Source: Guadua angustifolia | Taxonomy: Eukaryota; Streptophyta; Magnoliopsida; Poales; Poaceae | Reading direction: 5' to 3' | Assembly (NCBI GenBank): GCA_036346375.1 | Contig: CM070505.1 | Location: 51,458,626-51,522,625 of the forward strand | Length of the DNA stretch: 64,000 bases | Shown: in pieces, positions 11,186 through 22,030 of the stretch | Layout of the letters: the number at the start of each line of letters is the position of its first letter | Position numbering within the stretch: the stretch's first letter is position 1 | Notes under the pieces: model-generated | The model's input: only the letters and a program-made list of their open reading frames with translations | Databases searched by the model: none | Told to the model about the DNA's origin: nothing | Position numbers and translations under genes: made by a program

Positions 11186-12738
11186 TCCCGCCACCCAAGG
11201 CCAGGACCGGTGGAGACCAGAACACACACGCCCACTTGCCCGCGGAGAGATGGCTCCCACGCCGCAGACGGTTCTTACCTCCTAGGGCCTCCCCGGGGGG
11301 CCGGGCCAGCCGAGGACGCCCGCCCTGGGTTTTCCGGAGGGGGCCGCCCAAAAGGGCGACACCCCGAGACCCGCTATACGTGCCCCACAAGCCGGATGAG
11401 CGGCACGATGTCCGTATATGCTGTCTACCACGGTTAGTACCTCGCTCGTTGTAACTTAATGGATACGCACTCACCCCGACAATATTGAACCAAATGCCGC
11501 AGGGAGCTTCTCCACCCAGATGCCGACGCTGAGGACCCGCACGCCACTTGAGGCGTGACGCTATTCCCTGCTCGTTGGTACTGCTCGCCCTCGACGGGGA
11601 CACGGTGGACCCGACTTGATCGAGTTCGCCCATTGATCGCCGACACCTTCATGAGGAGGTAACACATTTCCTAAAATCTCTTATGACAGGATATGTCTAA
11701 CTTTGCCGCTTCTAAAAGATGGTGCAAAGGGTCATGGCTCCGGCCCGGGTTTTGCGGCTTTGTAACAGGGGTCTTTTACAGGTAGTTTCCTTAGGGACCT
11801 TTGCCGGGAACGTTGAACGGGGCCGCTTCTACCTAACCCCCCTGTAGCCCTTGGGCCTAGGGTTCCCAGAGGCCCCTTGTTTAACCCCTTTGGGCCCAAT
11901 AAGACCTATTTTCCCCCCAATGTGAAGCCCACCAGGGTCAAGGGTTCCCAGTTGCCCCTTTGAATCAAAACCCCACCTTTGGACCCTTTAATGAGCACCT
12001 TACCTTTTTTCCGGCCAGCGGTGCCCACCCGTAAGGTCCCCGAAGGGTAGGAGTTCCGCCGGGAAAGTTTGACAGTCGCCCCAGAGGCCGGGCTACCACC
12101 GGTGGCCCAAAGACGCGCCGAGGTTTCATTCCCGGAAGCATTTTAGGGCCGTTCGAGCCTTTGGCCGGGCTGGACCGGGCCTCCTCACCCGAAGGTCCTT
12201 TTCGGACCATGCGTTGGGATTTAACTTCCGCCGCCCACCGAAATGGGTGGTTGCCCGCCTCCTTAGGGGGTACCACCAGAACAGTGGCGCACCCCAGCGG
12301 TCCCGGAGCACTCTTAAATTCCCCAGGGAAGCATGGTTGGGTAGAAAAGTATTGTTTTCGGAATTACCTTCCTATCAATCATACCTTGCCGCCATCTTGA
12401 GGGGTTGGGTTTACGGGGAGGCGGAGTCCATGTTGGGGTTTCACGCGAATCCCCATTTCGGCCGAATGGGAGACTTTTTTCCGGGCGAGGGCGCCGATGA
12501 CGAGCAAAGCCCTTCCACCGGGCCGGGGGCCGGAGACGGCCAGCCAAAGACGCCCCGCCACCAAAGACTCCTCGGTTCCACCCAGACCTCCCCGCCTAGT
12601 GGAGCCGGGCCCACACCTCGCCCACCAACAACCGACACCCGACCCACCCAAGACGAGGCCCGTGGTCCCCCAAGACAGACGCAGTCCGGGGGTGACGAGG
12701 CCCCTTTCGCTCCGCAACCCAAGGGAAGGGTGGGGTGA
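11186..12738 (+). pseudogene. Probable plant mobile domain (PMD) ORF remnant
   Basis: PMD (aminotransferase-like mobile domain) proteins occur in plants both as host genes and inside MULEs and gypsy elements. Across frames the sequence encodes R-W-R-P-E-T-H-T at 11208-11230, then a P-R-G-E-M-A-P-T-type stretch near 11245-11275. These fit the conserved family start, where a tryptophan-rich segment is followed by T-F-H-L-P-x-G-E-M-T. Near 11590 is G-D-T-V-D-P-T, and at 12214-12400 a frame with K-W-V-V-A-R-L-L-R-G-Y ... F-P-R-E-A-W-L. The C-terminal part (12480-12738) is Pro/Thr-rich. Stops and shifts are frequent, especially in 11700-12200, where the base pattern looks corrupted. The family assignment is tentative. 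Confidence 0.5.
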
Positions 12739-13480
12739 CGCGGGCCGCCTTGCCTCAAAGCCGCAGCAGGGCCTCACGGGGTTTCCCTACCTGCTACCAT
12801 TACGAGACATTGATGAGGCGCCGGTTTTCACGTGACCGTCATGTCCACCGAGTACTCGCCCACCACCCCAAACAGACACCCGAGTCGCCGAAGACTACAC
12901 TACCCCGAGCCGCAGGCTGTGCTAGGAGGGCCATCCGTCCGCCATCGCCACTCATGTACCCCACCGGCAGAAGGCCATCGGGATCGAAGTTATTGTACAA
13001 ATTGTACTTTTGTAATTTATTTATCTTCACCACCATGTCAGTTTAACTATTCGAACTAAGTGATTGCATTTATGTATGTTATCTTTTTTCAGCCATGTCG
13101 CAAATTTATTTTTCTAATTTTCGAACTTCGCGTTTGAGTAACGCCTTGCTAGCTCGATAATAAAGATAAGTGGTAGAGGTTTCGTGGGCACTCTTGATTT
13201 TGGCTAATGGATAAAGGGAGGATTCTAATGGCTATTAACTCTATAAGCAAAGCAAAGGGAAGAATATTTATTCCTCGCTTCTACCATTTTATCGCAGACG
13301 ATCGCCCGACATCGGGGGATAGGGCCCACCATATTTGTATTTAATATTTGTTTTGAATTGTTTTTCGATAATAAACGATAAAATTGTAGGAATGTCAGAA
13401 GAAAATCCCTCGGTAAATATCGCCTCGATATTGGGCGATCGCCCATTTCAAGGGTAATATTTACCTTCGACAAAGGTGCC
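12739..13480. other. Non-coding tail with AT-rich block and GC palindromes
   Basis: Contains no supported gene. It carries gcgatcgccc-type palindromic words (13298-13310, 13434-13444) around an AT-rich block (13330-13375) similar to 7277-7318. It may be a subterminal region of the MULE. Confidence 0.35.
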
Positions 13481-13627
13481 TTCCCGACATTTTCACAAGA
13501 AGCAGGTTGTCAAGTCCGCCTCAAAAGGCTCCGAGGTCAAGGGCGTTGTCAAATCGGCTTGAGAAACCGTGGGGACACAAGGGGGACGGAGGCTTACGGG
13601 CTTCGTTTTGTTCCCGAAAGGCCCCTA

Positions 13628-13640
13628 AGGCCTATATAAG
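13628..13640 (+). promoter_or_regulatory. Candidate TATA box upstream of a small ORF
   Basis: cctatataagaa lies about 105 bp before the ATG at 13739, with a CA-rich leader between. The layout suits either a plant promoter or an LTR promoter. No partner LTR was found. Confidence 0.4.
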
Positions 13641-13738
13641 AAGGGACGATGTGTTCTAAGGCACAAGAGAAGAGGAACAACCAAGGTGAAGAAGTCTCTA
13701 AGATATATCTGTTCATTTTAGGTTAGGATCAAGGCAAA

Positions 13739-14303
13739 ATGCCGAGGCGGCAAGTTCAAAGGAAAGGGCAAATCAAAAGAAGAGGGAGGCTCTTCGACCT
13801 TCCGCCAGACAAAGTCTCAGATCTCTTCCTACCGACTAGGGTTGTCGGACCGATGTTTTTGGCGGAGATCGCAGTTTGTCCGCCATACGAAGCCCAACTT
13901 GGAAGAGGCGGTATTAAGTGCCGCAACTACTTAATTCCACCGAGAAGGCCCGGAGCTTCGCCATGGTAATAATCATACGGTTTCCTAATATTTCTATATG
14001 GAACTTTTCCAATTTCGCTTTCATGCAAACCCCCATCGGTGAATTTATGCGGTGGTACGACGAGGAGATCGACCCGGAGGACCAAAGGCTCCTTGATGAA
14101 GAGTTCCGGAACCGGGAGTTTAGGAGGCGGCTCCAAGAGGATCGTGACGCCGCACGGAGGAGGCACGCGGAAGGAAGCGGAGTAGAAGGAGGCCGAGAGA
14201 AAGGAACGAGAGGGCACGTCGTGCCGGAGAAGCCCCACCGAGACATGGGACAAGGGAAGTGGCCTCGATGCACTCGAGATGTCTCTTTTCGATGTTCGTA
14301 ATG
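13739..14303 (+). pseudogene. Unrecognised charged-helix ORF, broken
   Basis: I do not recognise this gene. An ATG at 13739 opens a 76-codon frame beginning M-P-R-R-Q-V-Q-R, rich in Arg/Lys. A second open stretch in another frame (about 14028-14300) encodes I-G-E-F-M-R-W-Y-D-E-E-I-D-P-E-D-Q-R, then a long Arg/Glu-rich run that would form a charged helix or coiled coil. The two stretches probably belonged to one protein interrupted by a frameshift near 13920-14030. The TATA-like motif upstream supports former transcription. It could be the gag-like or accessory ORF of a non-autonomous element. Confidence 0.35.
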
Positions 14304-14486
14304 CTCCTCCGCTTTTATTGTTCTTCATGCACTATGTAGGCTCTTACTACTTTCGTTGTTCGTGGCCTCCTCCGCTTGAAGTCGTAATAAAGAGATTGAC
14401 CTACCTTATTATCTCGAAAAATTCGAGCTCAAATTCCCCATTTCGCAAACCCCTTGCACCCCATCAACATTATCACGCACGGGTTC

Positions 14487-14975
14487 GCGAAAGTGCCTTT
14501 TCCGACAAATTCCCGGGCAACGCTCGCTATCTCCCCATACGTAAGTGGTAGCCCGTTATGAGGGTCGCCGCTGATTTTTCTCGTTTTTGGGTCATCGGCC
14601 TATCCCGCAGGCCTAAAACCCTTATGGGCCATGATTTTGTGGTTTCGTGGCCGCGAGTGCCTTTTCGATTTTCGTAACTTCCGCCGGGCAACGCTGGCTA
14701 TCTCGCCCATACGTAAGTGGTAGCCCGAAGGCGAGGGTCATCGCTGATTTTTTCGGATTTTTGGGCCAATCCCGCCGTCCCGGGCCTACGAACCCTTAAG
14801 TGGCCACGATTTTATGGTTTCGTGGCCACGAAAGTGCCTTTTTCCGATTTTCGAACTTCCTACGGGGCAACGCCCGCTATCTCCCAATACGAATCGAGAG
14901 CCCGTGGTTATGGATCACCCGTGATTTTTCTCGATTTTCGGCCATACGGGATCTTTACGAGGCTCCAAAACCTTG
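14487..14975. repeat. Three-copy ~165-177-bp tandem repeat
   Basis: Copies are anchored by the word gtgcctttttcc or a variant at 14493, 14657 and 14834, followed in each by a gggcaacgc..ctatctc word, an acg-rich segment, ctgatttttctcg and ggccatgattttgtggtttc. Spacing is 164 and 177 bp. It abuts the outer edge of the gypsy-1 LTR. It may be a local satellite or a repeat belonging to an older element. Confidence 0.75.
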
Positions 14976-15562
14976 GGATTCCAGACTCAAAGGCAAAAAA
15001 ATTTTCGAAAAAGAAGTTTTATTGGCTTGCCATAAAACGACAAACAAACCAAAAACAAAAAGTTTTAAATACGGGAGCCCCGGAAGGGTAAAGTTTATCC
15101 CGGCCGCTTTCCCAAGGGAAATTCGATACGGGTGGGTAACAAACAGAGCGGTTTAAACTTAAGCCCCAAGGAATGGTTTCCAACTGGGCCGTGTGATTTT
15201 GTTTTCCGGCCCTCCGGAGCCTTCAAATGGGATTCCTTGGTCTTTTATTTTTGTTCCGCCCTCCGGAGCCCCTGAACCTTGGCAACCCTTTGAGGGCCAA
15301 GCAAGAAAGGGGCCCCAACCTTGGGCGGGGAACCCTCAATTACCCCAAAACCCCCGACCCGCCTCCGCAACTGCGTACCAAATGCCTGATCCAAATCCTA
15401 GGGGACCAGGGCTTCAGGCGAGACCCCGCCGAGCTCGAGGTCGGAGGTGCCAGCCTGCGGCCAAGGCCAGGGTCGAGCGCCCAGGCACCTGTGTCCGGGT
15501 CGGCCTTCCGAGCATGGGAATCACGACCCAACTCCCGGCTGGTCAAGGGTACCCACCCGCCA
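14970..15562 (-). repeat. gypsy-1 3' LTR
   Basis: Matches 31517-32172 imperfectly. The clearest shared segment is 15355-15560 against 31950-32170, including gtcaagggtacc near the inner end. On the minus strand it begins TGGCGGGTGGGTACCC, directly after the purine run gcctcgggggg. The outer (left) boundary is approximate because 14970-15350 is divergent or error-rich. Confidence 0.65.
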
Positions 15563-15879
15563 CCCCCCGAGGCTCTAGGTCGGGAACCTCGGACGACCTC
15601 AGCCTTATTCTTGAGACTAAAAACCTTCATAGGTCTTGACTCCTTGGTCGAGGCTCCATGAGACCACAAGGCAAGTTCTTGGCCACAACACCTGCACCTT
15701 CGATTTTCGATGTTGGTACGGATGTGAACGGTTGGTTGGGCACCCGGGCCTCGACTCCATAGCCCAAGCCTTAATCACAACCGCCAAGTCATAGTTGGCA
15801 TGCCTTTTAAGGGCTGTGGACCGGATTTTACCCGGTTGGGTTCATAATCCCAAGTACACATCTTCAAAGAAGAAAAGCT

Positions 15880-18780
15880 CTCGCCTTGAGCCCTTCGTTT
15901 TCCAAGTCCTCTCGCCCGAAAGAAGGTCCTCCTCCCTCGACAAAACCAGACGATTGCCAAGACCAAGTTAGGAAGGAGCACTCGTCGGATTCGAGGATGA
16001 GAGAGCTCGAGTCCTGGGGCTGGACCCGCTTTTATGGCCCGCCGGCAACAAGACCGAAGGCGCCTTCAAGGATCTATGAGATCGCTCCACCGAGCACTAC
16101 GCCCTCTTTGGCTTGCGGACCCGGAGAGTGAGTTTCACGCGGGTCCTCTCCCCAATGACATCGAGCTCATCAACCGGTGCCAAACTCCTTCTTCTCCTCA
16201 CCATCTTTTCCCATCTATGCGAGGGGTTCCCGGGATTCTTCCGACCCTTTCCTTCTTTTCGATTTTAGCCTTTTCCCTTCCGGAAGGACCCCGGGTCGGC
16301 CGCCTCTACTTCCGCAACGGGTCGGCCCGCGGGTTTTCCTAAGTTCCAACCCGGATTCCTCGCCCGGGAAGAGCCCGGTTCTACCTGGGTGAGGCCGGAC
16401 CTTGTACGGGACCCCCCATCGCCAACCGCAAGAAGGAGACTCCGAGCCGGACGACTCGAGGGACGAGGAGGCCATCGCCCTCATCCATATTCGCAACGCC
16501 GGTTTAATGGGGCGATCGCTAACGATTTCATGGAACCGCTGTCCTCTCAAAGTGAGGGAGCACCCCTTCGAGATCCGGGTCCCAATGCTACCCGCGAGGG
16601 CACGCCTAGTAAGTCTTTTTGTCTCAAGGTCCGCTTTGCGACACCCTTCGATCCTCTTTGAACCGCTTGTCCTGCAGGGAAAGAACCGGCCCCGCCAGAT
16701 GGTCGAGATGTTTGGGAAGTCAAGACGAAAGTACGCCATGGTAACCCCGTCCCCAAGAATGTAGTCCGTGAAAGGACGAGGTAGGTCACCCACCAAGGCC
16801 GAGTCTTATACCCACGGCCCTTCCTAAGCCCCGCCCGCAGCAGCTCCATCAGAGTTACCGACACGGCCAGGAGAATGGTTCCCACGCCGGCCAAGGGGCA
16901 AGAAGGGGAAGAAGCGACTTCCACCGGCCGGAAAGGGCCGAACGGAGGCGAAGAAGCGCCATGTCGAGCGGGAGACGGCCATGGTAAGGGCCCTTCCGGT
17001 CGAGCCCCGAGCCAGGTTTTCCCGCCGCTTTGCCGCTTTTGACGAAGTTTCCCTTCGTAGGAAAGAGGCGGGCCGCCGCCGCCAGTCTTCGAGTACACCC
17101 CAGAGCCTCGAGCCCCCTCGCCCTGGTGATGCGGAGCGCCGACCTTCGAGACTCAGTCGCGAGGACGCGCAAGAACGTGAACATCCTCAACACCGGGCAA
17201 AGAAGACCTTCGAACCTTCGACGAGGAGGAGTAACCTGTAAGCCCCCGCATCCGGGCCCCGCCGCCTTTCGCACTTTTCGCTTAGTGTATGCTTTTGATC
17301 GCAGACCTCAAAGCACCGAGCTCAAACTTGCCCGCTTTGACGATGGTCTGGTCCGGGCAGTCCGAGTCCGGAGGAGGAGAACGCCAGCCGGGTACCACGC
17401 CGCGATCGCCGTGGGACACGACTTTTTCGGCCCCTTGGTGGTGAGTTCTACCAAGGGCTCGGACGACTCGTCCCAAGAAAAACGAGCCCAGGCCCGGGCC
17501 ACTATTACACGGTGAGGCCCCACGCCAAGAAGCCGCCGACGGCTTCCCGATGCCTCCGGGGGAGGATACTCAGGCCTTGAGGCCACGATTGAAGTGGCCT
17601 CCAAGACCCCACCACCACGATCGCCCCGGCCGAGGCCGCGACCACGGCCACCGAGGGCGACGGCCGCAAGCTCCACGACCTCCCACCGGATTGTCGAAGC
17701 GCCGAGGCCGCTGCACCCCAGGCCACGGAGGTCGGGAATACCGAGGCGGATCCGCCGCCATCCCTTGGCGCCGAGACGAAGGGACCTCCGACCGGAGACG
17801 GGCCGTTTCGCCGCTATGTTCTCCCGCCGGGGGCCTCAACCCACCGGAGGAGGCAACGGAACTGCCGCTTCGGGCGGGACTTGGAGTTCCCCCCAAAGGC
17901 GCCATCGGTGGCCGTGGTCGATCCCGAACCCGGCATGGGTCGACGAGGAGGAGGAGATTCCTCGCATCGTATTGACGACCGTGGAGGACTTCCCCCCAAG
18001 ACGCTCGGGAGGGGCGACTCCGGAGGTGAGGGTCTTCCCGCTGACTTCGTAGCTCGCAGTTTGACTTCCTTGTCCCCTCTCACTTTTGGGCCATCCTTTT
18101 CGTCGTGAAGGTGATCGACTGTGCCTCTCGAGGGTTACAAGGCCTCCGAGAGTATGGTCAGGGGGGGTCTCGACCAAGGGGAGGCGCTGGAGGTTGAGCC
18201 GCCGGCAGCACTATTGAGGTCGAGTAGGGGAGCCTGAGCAAGGCCCAAGAGCTCGGATTCCACGGACGATGAGGGCGCAGGAGATAGTCCACGCGAAGAG
18301 CTCGAGGACCAGGGTCTCCGAACGCGACTTCTGTGTTAGGGGCCGGGAGCAGAGCGCACGCTCAGCCACGCGCCGAGGCCGAGCGGGCAAGATCAAGGCC
18401 TCGAGAAGGCTTCCAAGGAGGCGCCAACTCCCGAGCTCAAGGCCAAAATACTCCAAATTAAGAGGAACTTGGGAGCCCAACAAGACACTTGAAACCGAAA
18501 GGGCCAAGGTCAAGGACTGGAGAGGGCCGGGAGCAGCACATTCTAGGACGAGGGCGCCCCCGAGCTCGAGGCCAAAATCCTTGAGCTTGAGGGGGAAGCC
18601 ACCAAGGCGCCGAGGTCTAACGCTCAAAGTCGAGGCGCCGAGAAGGTTCCCGCGAGGTGCTTGGGCCCGGACTAAGGTCCCCGGCTCAAGAAAAGCTCGA
18701 AAGGCTTAAAGGGCAAAAGGAAGAATTTCCCGCCCAAATTTTGAAGACTAACGACGCCGAGCCATGGATGCTTCCCAAAA
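15880..18780 (+). pseudogene. gypsy-1 antisense ORF (PF04195-like), broken
   Basis: A + strand ORF runs opposite to gag-pol. The N-terminal domain resembles the PF04195 family, the 'putative gypsy type transposon' proteins of grass genomes. About 16270-16330 encodes R-L-Y-F-R-N-G-S-A-R. About 16480-16580 encodes C-P-L-K-V-R-E-H-P-F, matching the R-R-x-x-P-L-x-x-R-x-H-P core also seen in gypsy-2 near 56850. A Pro/Arg-rich middle follows (17500-18000). The C-terminal part (18270-18780) is Leu/Glu/Lys-rich and looks like a coiled coil (E-L-E-A-K-I-L-E-L-E-G-E near 18560). Several frameshifts break it. Biochemical function is unknown. Confidence 0.6.
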
Positions 18781-19430
18781 GCCCTTCACCTGTGGTGAGA
18801 TCGAACCTCAAGGCAAGAGTGGCCCACCGAAAGGCAGAAAAAGCTTACCCCGGAGATGGCCACCAGGAAACATCAAAGAGCGAATGTACTAACAAAAAGT
18901 GGTTTTTTTGGTGTACAAAGAAACCTCGGCCCCTCAAAACCGGAGCTTGGGGATACTTGAAGTCTTCCTTGCTTTGCTTATTGGTCGTTCCGGCTTAGGT
19001 CGGGCGCCGATAGGGTAGCCTTTACCCAGCCCCCCTTTGGGTCCGAGGTCGAGCGAAGGCCGGGCACAAGACTTAAACATGGACAGAGGCCACGACCGCA
19101 AAGTGGAGGAACACCGAAGGTAGAAGGGCACGGGCGGTCATCGAGTGCTCGAACGGTCCCTTTGGAAATGATATCGCCCACGGCTAAAGCGGCGAGGGTT
19201 CTCAAAGAGCCCGAGCAAGGGAAGAGCTAGATTGGCAAGAGGTTCGGCACGCTTAGCCTGCTTCACCGGGCGGTGAACGCCAAACCAAGGCCGCTAGACC
19301 AGAGCTTGCTCCGCACGAGGGTCGGGTTCGAGAAAAACAAACGAGGAACCGTCAAAAGAAATAGCAAAGAATATCACGAAGCGCATATAGAAATGAAAGA
19401 TCAAATTTTTATTGAAATGTGAGGCATAGG
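18781..19430. other. Spacer between antisense ORF and pol end
   Basis: No conserved ORF on either strand. The two convergent coding regions end on either side of it. Confidence 0.4.
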
Positions 19431-20420
19431 GTTTATACATAAAACTTCCGGGATCTATATTCCACAGCCAAGAGCTTCCGCCGGGCATCGCTAGCCGGGA
19501 AGCCCTCGGGATCTCTGAAACAACTCTAAGGGCCCTCCCACCGGGGATAACTTGTTGGTGCCGGACGAGCTCTAATCCGCCTCGGGCTAAGTCCCCAACA
19601 AGGAGCTTCCCAGGTCGTAACAAGAGATTTCTCCGCGAAGAGTTTGCGTGGTGCTTGATCGAAAGGGCACGGCATCTTACTTCTTTCCGCGAGGGTGAGG
19701 TCGAGAGACCGTTCACGCCAAGTCGACTTGGTCAATTGCCGACTCGCGTAACCCCCGGACCTGGAGGCGGTGCGGCCGAATCAACACGAAAGGGAAGGGT
19801 GTGGACCCCCGGGCTCGCTTGTTGTGGACGAATAGACCATAGGACGGGAAGTTCGCCCACCCGTGCCTTGCCATCCCGAGCCTCATCCCGGACTCGCCTT
19901 TGACGTCAACACGGTTCGCATTGCTCACCGCTCCGCTGTTCGGGTGAGCCACCGGGCAAATTTTAATGCCGAAGTTCTAAACCCCGAACAACCGCCGGTA
20001 AACCGAGTACCGTTGTCGCGATAATCTTGCATGGAACCCCTACCGTGACCCAATAAGCGGAAAAATGAACGCCGCCCGAGTAGTTATGGTCGGACCGGCC
20101 CACCTCTATCCACTTGGTGAAGGTGTCACGACCAAGAAAACCTTTTCCTCCGGCCGCTGAGGAAAAGGACCGAGGATATCCAAATTTGTGTCGGAAGGGC
20201 CACCGAAAGGGATGGTCTGAGCGCCGAGGCGGGTTGATGCGATTTCCGGCGTGGAATTGGCGGTCGGCAAAAGCGGACGATATCAAAGCATCCTGCCGAG
20301 GGCCAATAGTACCCCTTGGCGGGGCCTTCCCGACCATTGTCCTCAGACGAAGAGTGCCCCTGAGGCCTCGAGGAATGTCATGCAAGAGGGTACTTACCTC
20401 CTCCGTGGAGATGCACCGCG
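19431..20420 (-). pseudogene. gypsy-1 integrase remnant
   Basis: Minus-strand reading gives F-T-K-W-I-E-V-G near 20100-20130, the conserved integrase-core segment (D-x-F-T-K-W-I-E). It is followed by V-G-V-P-C-K-I-I-A-T (20020-20050), in the place of the second catalytic Asp segment. The C-terminal GPY/F-type end lies at 19440-19600: E-L-V-R-H-Q-Q-V-I-P-G, then V-V-S-E-I-P-R-A-S-R-L-A, then S-S-W-L-W-N-I-D. The frame is interrupted and some expected catalytic residues are not seen. It is the last domain of the polyprotein. Confidence 0.75.
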
Positions 20421-20549
20421 CCGATGTTTAAACATTGGCGCTCAGTTCCCTCGGCGCGCAGGCGATCGCCCGGCCGCTGATCCCGCCTCCCGGCAGGTCG
20501 GGAAGGTGTCGCCCGAGCAAGGAAATTGGGATGGCCTGGCCCAGAGGGT

Positions 20550-21235
20550 GTACCGACCATGGCGAGCGACCTCTTGGTCGGAGATTGACGGGCCCTTAGT
20601 GTCTCCTGATGACGCCGGGTGGGACTTCCTGGAGGAGCCAAGCTTGGAGAGGGAGTCCGCCGAGTTGTCCTTCCCGGGATGTGTTTGAGCTCCAAGTTCG
20701 GAACCACTTCTCCATCTTTGGCTACCGGCGAGGTACTTTGTCATCGAAGTCCCCGAGCACCGGTAGTCCTTGTTGAACCGATTGATGAAGCCGGGAGTCG
20801 CCTTCCCACCGCGATCCCAAGGCCTTGCAAGCTCGCAGCCGCCAAAAGAGCTTTGGATTCCGCCACATTGTTGGTCGGAAGCCAAAACGAATTACGCTTT
20901 GTCGCCTTGGGTGAGGATATGATCCCACCTTCGAGCGCTGAAGGATCTCGAGCCGTCAAGAACATGACCTGTTTTTTCGCCTTCGACCAAGCTCGAGCGG
21001 CTGCGACGCCGCCGTTTAATGGGTCCGAAAGCACTTGCGATTTTATGGTCGTGGGCCACCGGACCCGAACGCCGCCAGCCCATGGCCCACTTGGTGATTC
21101 GCCCCCACCCCGGTTCCTCAGATGTCCCCGAAAGGAAGTTGTTTCGACGCCACAGAGGTGCCCCAAATAGTGCCGAGCTTGGCGGCCTGAGGAGAGCATA
21201 TAACACTTCAACTCGCGGGTAGCGCCCTTCGGGCC
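20550..21235 (-). pseudogene. gypsy-1 RNase H remnant
   Basis: Minus frames contain K-R-N-S-F-W-L-P-T-N-N-V-A-E-S-K-A-L-L-A near 20800-20890, matching the T-N-N-x-A-E-Y-E-A-L-L helix of gypsy RNase H. H-I-P-G or K-D-N-S-A-D-S-L-S-K-L (20600-20680) is the A-D-x-L-S-x-L tail. The region sits between RT and integrase. Confidence 0.75.
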
Positions 21236-21299
21236 CAAAGACCCACCGCATAATAAATGGGTGTCCTTGAGGCCCCTGCCTGGCTACCAAGACGCAGAC

Positions 21300-22030
21300 T
21301 AACAAAGATGGGGGTGGCCGCGAGGTATAGCAAGAATCTCACCGGTTGGTATGCCAAGGAGGGGTGGGGAGACAGTTGCCTTCGTGTCGCGGCGATCGCT
21401 GGCCCTCGAGTCCACTCCCTCGTGTTTTGGGCAAGGTTTGGAAGAATGGGAGCCCATACCCGAGCCTCGAGATGAATTCCGAGGGTCCATGCCGGGAGGC
21501 TTTGCACCCGCTGATCGAGGCCGGGTGCCATCTTTTCGACGCTCGATCTTTCCCGGTTTGGTCCAACCCCAGAGCCCCCGATCATGTAGCCGAAAGACCC
21601 ACCGACGCGGCACAACACGCACTTCGGGTTGAGCTCGATCTTGTGCCTGCTCAGGTTGGCGGGTCTCTCGAGGTCGCAACGGGTCGCCTTGCGGGGCTTT
21701 TGACGATGATGTCGCCCACGAACCCTAAGGTTCCGCCCGACCGAGCTCGAAAGTCTTGGTCATCGACGCTGAAAAGTGGCCCCATTGGCAAACCAAATGA
21801 CATGGTCAGATAGCAATAGGTGAAACCGGGAAGGAGGGTCTTGGTTGCCAACCGCCACTTGATCCGTGGTACCCCGAGTAAGCATCCAAGAAGCTCAAGA
21901 TTTAGCATTCGCGGAGTCCACGATCCGGTCGATGCGCGAAGCTGGAATTGTCCTTCGCAAGCCGAAGTTCAACCTCAATGGTCGCAATTTATTCTCCACT
22001 TTCTCCCTTTTTTCAAGACGATGACCGGTT
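21300..22030 (-). pseudogene. gypsy-1 reverse transcriptase remnant
   Basis: Minus frames read Y-C-Y-L-T-M-S-F-G-L near 21800-21830, the F-G-L palm segment, and F-V-G-D-I-I-V-K-S near 21690-21720, where Y-V-D-D-I-V-V-K-S is expected. The change of the first catalytic Asp could be real decay or sequence error. Upstream, L-E-L-L-G-C-L-L-G-V-P-R-I-K-W (about 21870-21910) is a damaged L-D-x-Y-S-G-Y-H-Q-I-x-M segment. Confidence 0.8.

Larger units (their letters stand above)
7270..13480 (+). mobile_element. Decayed Mutator-like element (MULE), ends uncertain
   Basis: A MULE-type transposase (8150-10582) and a probable plant-mobile-domain ORF (11190-12738) lie on the same strand, flanked by AT-rich sequence. 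The termini are not firmly identified. A block at 7277-7318 recurs in the same orientation near 13330-13375 and inverted near 32334-32376. Coordinates are therefore an estimate, and the true right end could lie beyond gypsy-1. Confidence 0.5.

Noticed and set aside
14487..14975. Centromeric satellite (CentO-like) array
   Set aside because: The period is close, but I see no recognisable similarity to rice CentO or maize CentC as I remember them, and there are only three copies.
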